A DNA stretch of 64,000 nucleotides, taken from Streptomyces sp. SAI-127 (GTDB taxonomy: Bacteria > Actinomycetota > Actinomycetes > Streptomycetales > Streptomycetaceae). The notes under the pieces are model-generated. The model saw only the letters and a program-made list of their open reading frames with translations, ran no database searches and had not been told where the DNA came from. The translations under genes were made by a program, and so were the position numbers. The DNA lies in NCBI RefSeq assembly GCF_029894425.1, contig NZ_JARXYJ010000001.1, forward strand, positions 5,394,001 to 5,458,000. Reading direction: 5' to 3'. This document shows, one piece after another, positions 50,874 through 59,558 of this stretch (the first letter of the stretch is position 1; each line of letters starts with the position of its first letter).

Positions 50874-51386
50874 ATGTGCGCCATGTCACGAACAGGCGTT
50901 TGACCTGACGCCCGTTTTGGGGTTTCGTCCTCGCTCAAGGTGTCAGCTTCCCCTGAAGTCTCACCGACAAGGGACGTAGGTCCCGATCCGGGCGTACACC
51001 TCACGGAGTGTCAAGCGTGACGGACCGCACGTACCCGGCTCTTGCATCTCTTGCCCCTCCTCATGCCAAAATAGGACAAGGGGCCCGGGGGAGGTTCCGC
51101 TTTGGGGGGTCTGGTGACTCCTGATCGCTCTGTGACTGATCGTCACAGTGGCGTGACTGTCCGCTATGGCATGGTCCATCGGCTTCCGTCGCCGATGAAC
51201 ACCTGGGGGGCAATTCCATCGGTTTGGCCGACGCGGCTGGACGGATGGTGTAGTTGTAGTGCCGAGGACAAGCCGTTCGTCCTATAACCGACTCGACCCG
51301 CATCCGCCATTTCGGGCAACGCGGGTCAAGGTGCAGAATTTAGAGGAAAGAACCGAGAACGATCGGTTCTCCCGAGGAGGCCGCTC
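50874..51386. promoter_or_regulatory. Long non-coding region upstream of bldC with palindromes
   Basis: 513 nt without a gene. It holds a perfect 19-bp palindrome CTGTGACTGATCGTCACAG (51130-51148), a TATAAC hexamer at 51283-51288 that could be a bldC -10 element, and in the leader an inverted repeat AGAACCGA/TCGGTTCT (51349-51370) just before the GAGGAGG ribosome-binding site. The size suits a heavily regulated developmental gene. Confidence 0.6.
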
Positions 51387-51593
51387 ATGACCGCTCGCAC
51401 CCCTGATGCCGAGCCGCTGCTGACCCCGGCTGAGGTCGCCACGATGTTCCGCGTGGACCCGAAGACGGTCACGCGGTGGGCGAAGGCCGGCAAGCTCACG
51501 TCGATCCGTACGCTCGGCGGGCACCGCCGTTACCGCGAGGCCGAGGTCCGCGCTCTGCTCGCGGGCATCCCGCAGCAGCGCAGCGAGGCCTGA
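51387..51593 (+). CDS. bldC: Developmental regulator BldC
   Basis: 68 residues, the exact size of BldC. A single MerR-like winged HTH: LLTPAEVATMFRVDPKTVTRWAKAGKLTSIRTLGGHRRYREAEVRALLAGI. BldC binds head-to-tail along AT-rich direct repeats and delays entry to development in Streptomyces. ATG 51387 has a strong GAGGAGG 6 nt upstream. Monocistronic, ended by a U-rich terminator. Confidence 0.98.
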   Translation: MTARTPDAEPLLTPAEVATMFRVDPKTVTRWAKAGKLTSIRTLGGHRRYREAEVRALLAGIPQQRSEA

Positions 51594-51706
51594 ACAACTG
51601 AATAACGGGCAAACCGGCTGGCCCCCCAGTTGGCCGCGCCGCCCGAACCCTGGCTCCAAGCGACGCGGGTCCTGCCCCAACAGGGCCCATTCTCAACCTC
51701 GTCGTC

Positions 51707-51746
51707 GATCGCGCTGGACTCCGCCGAGTCCAGCGCGATCTTTTTT
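51707..51746 (+). terminator. Strong intrinsic terminator after bldC
   Basis: GATCGCGCTGGACTC pairs with GAGTCCAGCGCGATC across a CGCC loop and is followed by six T residues. It lies about 115 nt beyond the bldC stop. Confidence 0.95.
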
Positions 51747-51849
51747 GTGTGCGGAGGGTGGGCGACCGGCAGCCCTGTGAGCGGCCTTGTCGGAGTCTGG
51801 GGAGGGGTGTCGGATCTCCTGTGAGGGGCCCCTGGCGGGCGTGCGAACA

Positions 51850-51917
51850 GGAGTGCAATTGCACATATTAAATTGACCTGTTGTAGGGGAGGGGTAAGTT
51901 CCACAGTTTTGAAAACT
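51850..51917. promoter_or_regulatory. AT-rich palindromic island without an assigned gene
   Basis: Within the gap 51594-52033 lie a perfect palindrome GTGCAATTGCAC (51853-51864), the run ATATTAAATTGACC (51865-51878) and the palindrome AGTTTTGAAAACT (51905-51917). TTGACC (51873-51878) with TAAGTT 16 nt later could be a rightward promoter, but no plus-strand gene follows. Possible small RNA promoter. Confidence 0.4.
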
Positions 51918-52033
51918 CATGCGGTGACTCCCGTCACATGCCAGAGTCCTTGTTGCCTCTGGCTCCTGTGCGCTAAAGGAGGCACGCGTCCCGGACTCCC
52001 GTCGGTGGGGCGGGGGTTGGGATCCGTCGACGA

Positions 52034-52231
52034 TCACGCCGGGGAGGGGCTTTCGTCCTCCACGGCCTCGTCCGGGGCCGGGGCCGTGACGGTCGGTGGA
52101 GCGGAGTCCATCGCCAGCCGCAACAGGCGGTGGCAGATCGGGCAGTGGCGGGTCAGATGCCGGTACGACGACGCGGCCGCCAGGTGTGCGCGCAGCAGTG
52201 CCCGCGTCTCGTGCCTGGCCGTTGCCGCCAT
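52034..52231 (-). CDS. Small CxxC protein, DUF6274-like
   Basis: 65 residues. MAATARHETRALLRAHLAAASSYRHLTRHCPICHRLLRLAMD contains a CPIC motif with flanking histidines that could bind zinc; the rest is an Ala/Pro/Glu tail. From memory Streptomyces carry such a gene (DUF6274) next to bldC. Function unknown. No ribosome-binding site is obvious, but the pattern is too specific for chance. Confidence 0.65.
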   Translation of the reverse strand: MAATARHETRALLRAHLAAASSYRHLTRHCPICHRLLRLAMDSAPPTVTAPAPDEAVEDESPSPA

Positions 52232-52773
52232 ACGCCACCTCCGGGCTCCGCTGGGGACAGGGGCCTGGTTTCTGGGTACCGGTGCGACGCGACGCCGTCA
52301 AGATGGCGTGGACGCCGCCAGCCCCTCACGGCGCGCGGCAGTGACAACCCTGGGGGCTGCCGCCCCCAGCCCCGCTTCGACCTGAACGGTCTCGTCCTCA
52401 AACGCCGGACGGGCTGAGACTGCCTGAACGCGCCCGTACTTCGCCGGACGGTCTGGGATGGCCTGGACCGGCCGTACACACACGAATAAGGCCCGCTCCC
52501 CGTTCTCGGGTTGCGGGCCTGACTTCCAACTGCGGTCCTGACGGGATTTGCTGTGTCTGATTGCGGCTGCGCCGCGGGCGCGGCCTCCGCCTTGACAGGG
52601 TGGCGCGGTGTGGGTGCCGTGGGTATGAAGAAGGCCCGCTCCCCGTTCCCGGGTTGCGGGCCTGACTTCCAACTGCGGTCCTGACGGGATTTGCTGTGGC
52701 TGATTGCGGCTGCGCCGCGGGCACGGCCTCCACCTTGACAGGGTGGCGCGGTGTGGGTGCCGTGGGTATGAAG

Positions 52774-52807
52774 AAGGCCCGCTCCCCGTTCCCGGGTTGC
52801 GGGCCTG
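52774..52807 (-). terminator. Terminator hairpin after tRNA-Asp (unit 3)
   Basis: GGCCCGC (52776-52782) pairs with GCGGGCC (52799-52805), with an internal CCCG/CGGG option. It lies 12 nt past the tRNA 3' end; identical hairpins occur in the two upstream repeat units. Confidence 0.6.
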
Positions 52808-52818
52808 ACTTCCAATTG

Positions 52819-52893
52819 CGGTCCTGACGGGATTTGAACCCGCGGCCTCCACCTTGACAGGGTGGCGAGCACTCCAAACTGCTCCACAGGACC
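52819..52893 (-). tRNA. tRNA-Asp(GTC), first copy
   Basis: 75 nt. Acceptor GGTCCTG/CAGGACC, G73; anticodon stem CCACC/GGTGG with loop CTGTCAA gives GTC. D loop GTTTGGAG and T loop TTCAAAT normal. Identical to the copy at 57183-57257. Confidence 0.95.
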
Positions 52894-52987
52894 AGGTTTC
52901 GCGGCGCTTACTGCTGCGTTGCGCTGCGAGAAGGACTGTACAGGAGCAGGGACGTCCTGGTCGAACTCACCCTGTGTGCGGGGGCCG

Positions 52988-55900
52988 TCACGGCGCGAGC
53001 GTGTCGATCGTCTTCACGATCCGCTTGTCGGAGATCGGGTACGCCGTGCCGAGCGCGTGGGCGAAATAGCTGACCCGCAGCTCCTCGATCATCCAGCGGA
53101 CGTCCAGAACCTGCTGAGGCACGGGCCTGCCCTGCGGAAGCTGCTCCAGGAGCCAGGCGTACTCGTCCTGCATCTCGTGGACCTTCTCCATACGGGTCGT
53201 GTCCCGCTGGACGTTCGTCGGCATCTGCTGGAGACGGCGGTCCGCCGCGACCAGGTAACGCATCAGGTCGGGCAGCCGGCGCAATCCCGTCGCCGTCACG
53301 AACCCCGGCTTCACCAACGCGTCCAGCTGCGCCCGCACGTCCGCCAGGTTCGCCAGCAGCGCCGGGCTCCGTACGCCCTTCAGGCGCCGCTCACAGGCCT
53401 GCCAGGCGGCGAGCACCTGCTGCACCTGCCCGACCGTACGGACCGTGGTGTCGACGATCTCGGCGCGCACCTTGTCGTACAGCTTCCGGTACGACTCCTC
53501 GTCCCACGCCGGGCCCCCGAAGTCCCCGATCAGCTTGTCCGCCGCAGCGGTGGCGCAGTCGTCGAACAGCGCCTGGATCGAGCCGTGCGGATTCGACGAC
53601 AGGGCGAGCTTCTGGGGGTTCGTCAGCTTCTCGGACGCGAACTTCGCCGGACTCACCGGGATGTTGCGCACGATCAGCCGCCGCGTGCCCTTCCACATCG
53701 CCTCGGCCTGCTCCGCCTCCGTGTCGAAGAGCCGGACCGAGACGGTGTCGCCGTCGTCCACCAGCGCCGGGTACGCCTTCACCGGCTGGCCCGCGCGACG
53801 GGTCTCGAAGACGCGCGTGAGCGTGCCGATCGTCCAGTCCGTCAGGCCCTTGCGCTCCAAGGACTCGCCGCCCTCGCGGGACGCGGTCGCGGCCGCCGCC
53901 TGGGACAGGGCCTGGCGCGCCTTCGGCCTGAGCTTCAGCCGCAACGCCTCCAGGTCCTTGTCCTCGGCCAGATTCCGGCGCCGCTCGTCGACGATCCGGA
54001 AGGTGATCCGCAGATGCTCCGGGACCCGCGTCCAGTCGAAGTCCTCCGCGTCGAAGGGCACGCCGACCATGCGCTTCAGCTCGCGGGCCATCGTGACCGT
54101 CAAAGGCTCCTGGAGGGGGACGGCCGTATCCAGGAACCGCCGCGCGAAGTTCGGCGCCGGCACGTAGTTGCGGCGGATCGGCTTGGGCAGGGAACGGATC
54201 AGCTCCGTCACCAGCTCCTCCCGCAGACCCGGGATCTGCCAGTCGAAGCCCTCGTCCGTCACCTGGTTCAGGACCTGGAGCGGGATGTGGACCGTGACAC
54301 CGTCCGCGTCCGCGCCCGGCTCGAACTGGTACGTCACCCGGAACTTCAAGGGCCCCTGCCGCCACGAGTCGGGGTAGTCGGCCTTCGTGACCGCCTCCGC
54401 CGACTCCCGGATGAGCATCGCGCGCTCGAAGTCGAGGTAGTCCTCCTGCTCGTGGCGCTTGCGCTTCCACCACGAGTCGAAGTGCGCCCCGGACACCACG
54501 TGTTCGGGCACCCGCTGGTCGTAGAAGTCGAACAGCGTGTCGTCGTCGACCACGATGTCCCGGCGCCGCGCCCGGTGCTCCAACTCCTCGACCTCACTGA
54601 GGAGTTTGCGGTTGTCGGCGAAGAACTTGTGGTGGGTGCGCCAGTCGCCCTCGACCAGGGCGTTGCGGATGAAGAGCTCACGGCTCGACTCCGGGTCGAT
54701 ACGGCCGTAGTTCACCTTCCGCTGGGCGACGATCGGCACGCCGTACAGCGTGACCTTCTCGTACGCCATCACCGCGGCCTGGTCCTTCTCCCAGTGCGGT
54801 TCGGAGTACGTCCGCTTCAGCAGGTGCTCGGCGAGCGGCTCGACCCACTCCGGCTCGATCTTCGCGTTGACGCGCGCCCAGAGACGTGAGGTCTCCACCA
54901 GCTCCGCCGACATGACGAACCGCGGCTGCTTCTTGAAGAGCGCCGAGCCCGGGAAGATCGCGAACTTGGCGCTCCGGGCACCGAGATACTCGTTCTTGTT
55001 GCCGTCCTTCACGTCCTTCATGCCGATGTGCGAGAGCAGACCGGCGAGGAGGGAGACGTGGACGCTCTGGTCGGGCGCGTCGTCCTCGTTGAGATGGATG
55101 CCCATCTGCTTGGCGACCGTGCGCAGTTGGGAGTAGATGTCCTGCCACTCGCGGATGCGCAGGAAGTTCAGGTACTCCTGCTTGCACATCCGGCGGAAGG
55201 ACGACGAGCCGCGCTCCTTCTGCTGCTCGCGGACATAGCGCCACAGGTTGAGGTAGGCGAGGAAGTCGCTGGTCTCGTCCTTGAAGCGGGCGTGCTGCTG
55301 GTCGGCCTGGGTCTGCTTGTCGGCCGGGCGTTCGCGCGGGTCCTGGATGGAGAGCGCGGCGGCTATGACCATGACCTCGCGGACACAGCCGTTCTTGTCG
55401 GCCTCCAGGACCATACGGGCCAGGCGGGGATCGACGGGCAGCTGGGCGAGCTTGCGGCCGGTGTCGGTCAGCCGCTTGCGCACGTCCTTCTGCGCCGGGT
55501 CCAACGCGCCCAGTTCCTGGAGGAGTTGGACGCCGTCGCGGATATTGCGGTGGTCCGGCGGGTCGATGAACGGGAACTTCTCGATGTCGCCGAGGCCGGC
55601 CGCGGTCATCTGGAGGATGACGGAGGCGAGGTTCGTCCGCAGGATCTCGGCGTCCGTGAACTCCGGCCTGCCGTTGAAGTCCTCTTCGCTGTACAGCCGG
55701 ATGCAGACGCCGTCCGACGTACGGCCGCAGCGGCCCTTGCGCTGGTTGGCGCTGGCCTGCGAGACCGGCTCGATGGGCAGCCGCTGGACCTTGGTGCGGT
55801 GGCTGTAGCGGCTGATCCGGGCGAAGCCGGGGTCGATCACGTACTTGATGCCCGGGACGGTGAGGGAGGTCTCGGCGACGTTCGTCGCCAGAACGATCCT

Positions 55901-56971
55901 GCGCCCGGTGTGCTGCTGGAAGACGCGGTGCTGCTCGGCGTGCGAGAGGCGGGCGTACAGGGGCAGGACCTCGGTGCCCTGCCCATTAGCGCCTCCGGCG
56001 CGGGGGTAGTTCTTCTTCACCAGCGCGTCCGCGGTGTCGCGGATCTCCCGCTCGCCGGAGAGGAAGACGAGGATGTCGCCCTTGCCCTCGCCCTGGAGTT
56101 CCTCGACAGCGTCGCAGATCGCGGTGATCTGGTCGCGGTCGGAGTCGTCCGAGTCCTCTTCCAGGAGCGGGCGGTACCGCACCTCCACCGGATACGTCCG
56201 GCCGCTGACCTCGACGATCGGGGCGTCACCGAAGTGCCGGGAGAACCGCTCGGGGTCGATGGTCGCCGAGGTGATGACGACCTTGAGGTCGGGGCGCTTC
56301 GGCAGCAGCTGGGCCAGATACCCGAGGAGGAAGTCGATGTTGAGGGACCGCTCGTGGGCCTCGTCGATGATGATCGTGTCGTAGGCGCGCAGCTCGCGGT
56401 CGGTCTGGATCTCGGCGAGCAGGATGCCGTCCGTCATCAGCTTCACGAAGGTCGCGTCCTGGTTCACCTGGTCGGTGAACCGCACCTTCCAGCCGACGGC
56501 CTCGCCGAGCGGGGTGTCCAGCTCCTCGGCGACCCGCTCGGCGACCGTGCGGGCGGCGATACGACGGGGCTGGGTGTGCCCGATCATGCCCTTCACGCCC
56601 CGGCCGAGCTCCAGGCAGATCTTCGGGATCTGGGTCGTCTTGCCGGAGCCCGTCTCACCGGCGACGATCACGACCTGGTGATCACGGATGGCGGCCGCGA
56701 TGTCGTCCTTCTTCTGGCTGACCGGGAGCTGCTCGGGATACGACACGGCGGGCACGCGCGCACGGCGCGCACTCACGCGCTCCTCGCCCTTGCCGACCTC
56801 CGCCTCGATCTCGGACAGCACGGCGGCCCGCGCCTCCGGCTTGCGGATCCTGCGCGCGCCTTCGAGCCTGCGCCCGAGCCGGTGCGCGTCGCGCAGGGAC
56901 AGCTCGGTCAGGCGGGCGGCGAGATCCCCGAAGGCGGGGGGACCGGGGGCGGGGGCAGGGTGCGTAGACAT
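52988..56971 (-). CDS. hrpA: ATP-dependent RNA helicase HrpA
   Basis: 1327 residues, the typical HrpA length. DEAH-box core: Walker A GETGSGKTTQIPK, TQPRRIAARTVAERVAEEL, DEAHERSLNIDFLLGYL, SATID, then the helicase C-terminal segment with TNVAETSLTVPGIKYVIDPG and QRKGRCGRTSDGVCIRLYSE. HA2 and OB-fold regions follow, and a long HrpA-specific C-terminal part. E. coli HrpA rescues collided ribosomes. ATG 56971. Monocistronic. Confidence 0.96.
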   Translation of the reverse strand: MSTHPAPAPGPPAFGDLAARLTELSLRDAHRLGRRLEGARRIRKPEARAAVLSEIEAEVGKGEERVSARRARVPAVSYPEQLPVSQKKDDIAAAIRDHQVVIVAGETGSGKTTQIPKICLELGRGVKGMIGHTQPRRIAARTVAERVAEELDTPLGEAVGWKVRFTDQVNQDATFVKLMTDGILLAEIQTDRELRAYDTIIIDEAHERSLNIDFLLGYLAQLLPKRPDLKVVITSATIDPERFSRHFGDAPIVEVSGRTYPVEVRYRPLLEEDSDDSDRDQITAICDAVEELQGEGKGDILVFLSGEREIRDTADALVKKNYPRAGGANGQGTEVLPLYARLSHAEQHRVFQQHTGRRIVLATNVAETSLTVPGIKYVIDPGFARISRYSHRTKVQRLPIEPVSQASANQRKGRCGRTSDGVCIRLYSEEDFNGRPEFTDAEILRTNLASVILQMTAAGLGDIEKFPFIDPPDHRNIRDGVQLLQELGALDPAQKDVRKRLTDTGRKLAQLPVDPRLARMVLEADKNGCVREVMVIAAALSIQDPRERPADKQTQADQQHARFKDETSDFLAYLNLWRYVREQQKERGSSSFRRMCKQEYLNFLRIREWQDIYSQLRTVAKQMGIHLNEDDAPDQSVHVSLLAGLLSHIGMKDVKDGNKNEYLGARSAKFAIFPGSALFKKQPRFVMSAELVETSRLWARVNAKIEPEWVEPLAEHLLKRTYSEPHWEKDQAAVMAYEKVTLYGVPIVAQRKVNYGRIDPESSRELFIRNALVEGDWRTHHKFFADNRKLLSEVEELEHRARRRDIVVDDDTLFDFYDQRVPEHVVSGAHFDSWWKRKRHEQEDYLDFERAMLIRESAEAVTKADYPDSWRQGPLKFRVTYQFEPGADADGVTVHIPLQVLNQVTDEGFDWQIPGLREELVTELIRSLPKPIRRNYVPAPNFARRFLDTAVPLQEPLTVTMARELKRMVGVPFDAEDFDWTRVPEHLRITFRIVDERRRNLAEDKDLEALRLKLRPKARQALSQAAAATASREGGESLERKGLTDWTIGTLTRVFETRRAGQPVKAYPALVDDGDTVSVRLFDTEAEQAEAMWKGTRRLIVRNIPVSPAKFASEKLTNPQKLALSSNPHGSIQALFDDCATAAADKLIGDFGGPAWDEESYRKLYDKVRAEIVDTTVRTVGQVQQVLAAWQACERRLKGVRSPALLANLADVRAQLDALVKPGFVTATGLRRLPDLMRYLVAADRRLQQMPTNVQRDTTRMEKVHEMQDEYAWLLEQLPQGRPVPQQVLDVRWMIEELRVSYFAHALGTAYPISDKRIVKTIDTLAP

Positions 56972-57051
56972 ACGCGATCCAGGATCTCATCCCCGGGAAA
57001 TTACTGGCGAACGGTTTTGTCCCGCGGCCGGCCTGTCACGACACATACAAC

Positions 57052-57079
57052 AAGACCCCGATCCGGGGATCGGGGTCTG
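57052..57079 (-). terminator. Intrinsic terminator after tRNA-Phe
   Basis: AGACCCCGATC pairs with GATCGGGGTCT around a short CGG-type loop, 6 nt past the tRNA 3' end. It closes the tRNA-Glu/Asp/Phe cluster. Confidence 0.75.
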
Positions 57080-57084
57080 TGCTG

Positions 57085-57158
57085 TGGCTGGGGCCGGGGT
57101 CGAACCGGCGACCTACCGCTTTTCAGGCGGTCGCTCGTACCAACTGAGCTACCCAGCC
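57085..57158 (-). tRNA. tRNA-Phe(GAA)
   Basis: 74 nt. Acceptor GGCTGGG/CCCAGCC, A73; anticodon stem ACCGC/GCGGT, loop CTGAAAA gives GAA. T loop TTCGACC. Confidence 0.95.
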
Positions 57159-57182
57159 GCGAGGTTTCCGAGGAAACCTCAG

Positions 57183-57257
57183 CGGTCCTGACGGGATTTG
57201 AACCCGCGGCCTCCACCTTGACAGGGTGGCGAGCACTCCAAACTGCTCCACAGGACC
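57183..57257 (-). tRNA. tRNA-Asp(GTC), second copy
   Basis: 75 nt, same sequence as the copy at 52819-52893. Lies between tRNA-Glu and tRNA-Phe in a leftward cluster. Confidence 0.95.
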
Positions 57258-57295
57258 AAGCGTTGTGCACGAACAGTGTCGCACACGGTGATGCG

Positions 57296-57368
57296 TGCCC
57301 CCAACGGGATTCGAACCCGTGCTACCGCCTTGAAAGGGCGGCGTCCTAGGCCGCTAGACGATGAGGGC
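57296..57368 (-). tRNA. tRNA-Glu(TTC)
   Basis: 73 nt. Acceptor GCCCTCA/TGGGGGC (one T-G pair), A73; anticodon stem CCGCC/GGCGG, loop CTTTCAA gives TTC. First gene of the Glu-Asp-Phe cluster. Confidence 0.95.
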
Positions 57369-57448
57369 TATCGGCCCGCCTGGGCGCTTCGCAGCGCGTC
57401 GGGGACGTGAGAAGCATATGGGATGCCGGGAGGTATCGCCAAAACGGT

Positions 57449-59032
57449 TTAGGGGCTGCCCGTGGGTGAGGTGGTGGGCGAACCCGTGGGCGAGGGGGTC
57501 GCTCCCGGCTGGTTGTCCTCCGGGAGGTGGCGGCTGACCTCCGCCGTCGTGAGGCCCAGGCCGCCGAGTTTGATCTCGTCCCAGGCCTGCAGACGGCGGG
57601 TGTCGCGGTCCATGTAGAGGATCGAGGCCTCGATGGGGTCGGGATACTTGCCCTCGACGGCCCGTAGCCCGCTGCCGCCGGTGGAGCCCTCCACCCGCAG
57701 CCGGGTGCCCTTCTTCATGACCTCCATCTCCTGGTGGTGGAGGTGGCCCGAGAGGATCATCGGGACCTCGCCGTCGACCTCGCGGGCGGCCGAGGGCTCG
57801 TGGGCGATCGCGAGGTCGACCGGGGTGCCGGCGGCCCGCTGCTCGCGCAGGGCCGCGGCCAGGCGGTCGCCCGCCGCCTCCTGGGACTCGTCGGCACCCG
57901 GGTTCGTGGAGCGGTCGGGGGTGAACTGGGGGTCGCCCATGCCCGCGAACCGCAGTCCGGCGATCGTCTCCGCCTTGCCGTTGTCCAGGACGTGGACCCG
58001 CTTCAGGCCCTCCATGTAGCGCTGGGTGGTGAGGGAGTCGTGGTTGCCGCGGACCCAGACGTACGGCGCGCCGAGGTCGGGGATCGGGTCCAGGAAGCCG
58101 TTCTCCGCCGCCGTGCCGTGGTCCATGGTGTCGCCGGAGTCGACGATCACGTTGACCTTGTACTGCTCCACCAGCGAGGCGATGATCTTCCAGCTCGCGG
58201 GGTTCAGATGGATGTCGGAGACGTGCAGGACCCGGATGGTGGTGGGGTCCGGCTGGTAGGCCGGGAGGGTGGACGTGACGTCGTAGAGCTTCGTGACGTT
58301 CGTCACCAGGCGGGCCAACTCCTTCTGGTAGACGTCGAATTCGGTGACGATGCTGCGCGCGTTGCCGACCAGCGACGGGGCGGAGGAGAGCAGTCCCGAG
58401 AACTTCGGCTCCAGGACGGATTCCGGGTTCCAGGTGGCGTACGCCGTGCCACCGCAGGCCGCCAGGAGGCTCAGGGCGAGGCCGCCGGCCGCGAGGGCCC
58501 GGCGCGGGCGGCGGTAGACCGCGAGGCCGAGGGCCGTGGCGCCCGACACCACGGCGACGACGGAGCGGACGGCCAGGTCGAGGGTGCCGTGCTCGACGTC
58601 GGTGGCGACCTCGTCCTGGAGGCCGGAGAGGCGCTCGGGGTGGTCGACGAGGGCCTGGGAGCGTTCCGGGTCGAGCTGGTCGACGTTGACGTCGAGGCGG
58701 ACCGGCGCCTGGTGGCTGTCCAGCTGGAGCGCGCCGAGCGGGGACACGTTGATCTTCGTGCCGCCGGAGAGGGACGGGCGCAGGGTCATCGTCGTGTTCA
58801 TGGGGCCGACCGGGACCCGGACATTGCCCACGATCAGCAGACCGAGCCATGCGCCCAGAAGGACGACGGCGACCAGGCCGAGTGCGCGGGTCCAGGGGTG
58901 CGGCTGGTGGACGAGTTCGACGGACGGGTGGGACCGGCGCCTGCCGTACTGGCGGGCGAGGGCTCGCGGGGGCTTGCGTAGGACGTTCAGGATGCTCCGG
59001 GCGGTCAGGACTGCGGCGGGGACGCGGGCCAT
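57449..59032 (-). CDS. Membrane-anchored metallophosphoesterase
   Basis: 527 residues from ATG 59032. Membrane helices near 48-66, 157-174 and 181-200 with an extracytoplasmic loop between the first two. Calcineurin-like phosphoesterase core at about 265-500 with all five motifs: HVSDIHLN, DSGDTMDHG, RGNHDS, LAIAHEPSAAR, SGHLHHQ. A Thr/Pro/Ser tail ends the protein. Substrate unknown (nucleotides, phospholipids or phosphoproteins). Divergent from the small zincin gene. Confidence 0.92.
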   Translation of the reverse strand: MARVPAAVLTARSILNVLRKPPRALARQYGRRRSHPSVELVHQPHPWTRALGLVAVVLLGAWLGLLIVGNVRVPVGPMNTTMTLRPSLSGGTKINVSPLGALQLDSHQAPVRLDVNVDQLDPERSQALVDHPERLSGLQDEVATDVEHGTLDLAVRSVVAVVSGATALGLAVYRRPRRALAAGGLALSLLAACGGTAYATWNPESVLEPKFSGLLSSAPSLVGNARSIVTEFDVYQKELARLVTNVTKLYDVTSTLPAYQPDPTTIRVLHVSDIHLNPASWKIIASLVEQYKVNVIVDSGDTMDHGTAAENGFLDPIPDLGAPYVWVRGNHDSLTTQRYMEGLKRVHVLDNGKAETIAGLRFAGMGDPQFTPDRSTNPGADESQEAAGDRLAAALREQRAAGTPVDLAIAHEPSAAREVDGEVPMILSGHLHHQEMEVMKKGTRLRVEGSTGGSGLRAVEGKYPDPIEASILYMDRDTRRLQAWDEIKLGGLGLTTAEVSRHLPEDNQPGATPSPTGSPTTSPTGSP

Positions 59033-59117
59033 TGGTCCCGTATGCCCAAGTCCGCTCGTGGATATGCGGGCGTACTCATGACACTCGTACGGATGGGTCG
59101 TACCGGAGAATGGGCTT

Positions 59118-59468
59118 GTGCTGGAGATGACGCGCGAGGAGTTCGAGGAACTGGTCGCCGAGGCCCTGGACCGGATTCCGCCGGAGTTGACGCGGCTGAT
59201 GGACAACGTCGCGGTGTTCGTCGAGGACGAACCGCCGACGGACGATCCCGAGCTGCTCGGGCTGTACGAGGGCACTCCACTGACCGACCGGGGCGAGTGG
59301 TACGCCGGGGTGCTGCCGGACCGCATCACGATCTACCGGGGGCCGACGCTGCGGATGTGTGATTCCCGGGAGGACGTCGTCGCGGAGACCGAGGTGACGG
59401 TCGTGCACGAGATCGCCCATCACTTCGGGATCGACGACGCGCGGCTGCACGCACTCGGATACGGCTGA
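59118..59468 (+). CDS. Minimal metallopeptidase (zincin, DUF1025-like)
   Basis: 116 residues from GTG 59118 (ATG 59127 possible). MTREEFEELVAEALDRIPPELTRLMDNVAVFVEDEP, LLGLYEGTPLTDRGEW, PDRITIYRGP and the zinc motif HEIAHHFGIDD (about 97-107) identify the small 'metallopeptidase family' protein common in actinobacteria. The extended HExxHxxGxxD is complete, so it should bind zinc; peptidase activity is not demonstrated. Confidence 0.93.
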   Translation: MLEMTREEFEELVAEALDRIPPELTRLMDNVAVFVEDEPPTDDPELLGLYEGTPLTDRGEWYAGVLPDRITIYRGPTLRMCDSREDVVAETEVTVVHEIAHHFGIDDARLHALGYG

Positions 59469-59558
59469 GTCCGTTTCGAACGGGGCGCGTGTCCTCTTGT
59501 GGGCGGCGGGAGTTGGGCAGGTTGACTTTTTGACGACCGCCCTCGGAGGTGGCTGCTC

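Larger units (their letters stand above)
52488..52893 (-). repeat. 143-bp tandem repeats carrying tRNA-Asp fragments and terminators
   Basis: GCCCGCTCCCCGTT recurs at 52491, 52634 and 52777, exactly 143 bp apart. Each unit has a terminator-like hairpin (GGCCCGC/GCGGGCC), then tRNA-Asp 3' sequence GGTCCTGACGGGATTT. In units 1 and 2 this is interrupted by about 30 nt of unrelated sequence, resumes with the anticodon arm (CCTTGACAGGGTGG), and lacks the 5' third. Only unit 3 carries an intact tRNA. The rest of the gap 52232-52487 shows nothing. Confidence 0.9.

Noticed and set aside
51873..52385. Plus-strand frame beyond the AT-rich island
   Set aside because: No ribosome-binding site or start signal, and it is antisense to the CxxC small gene.
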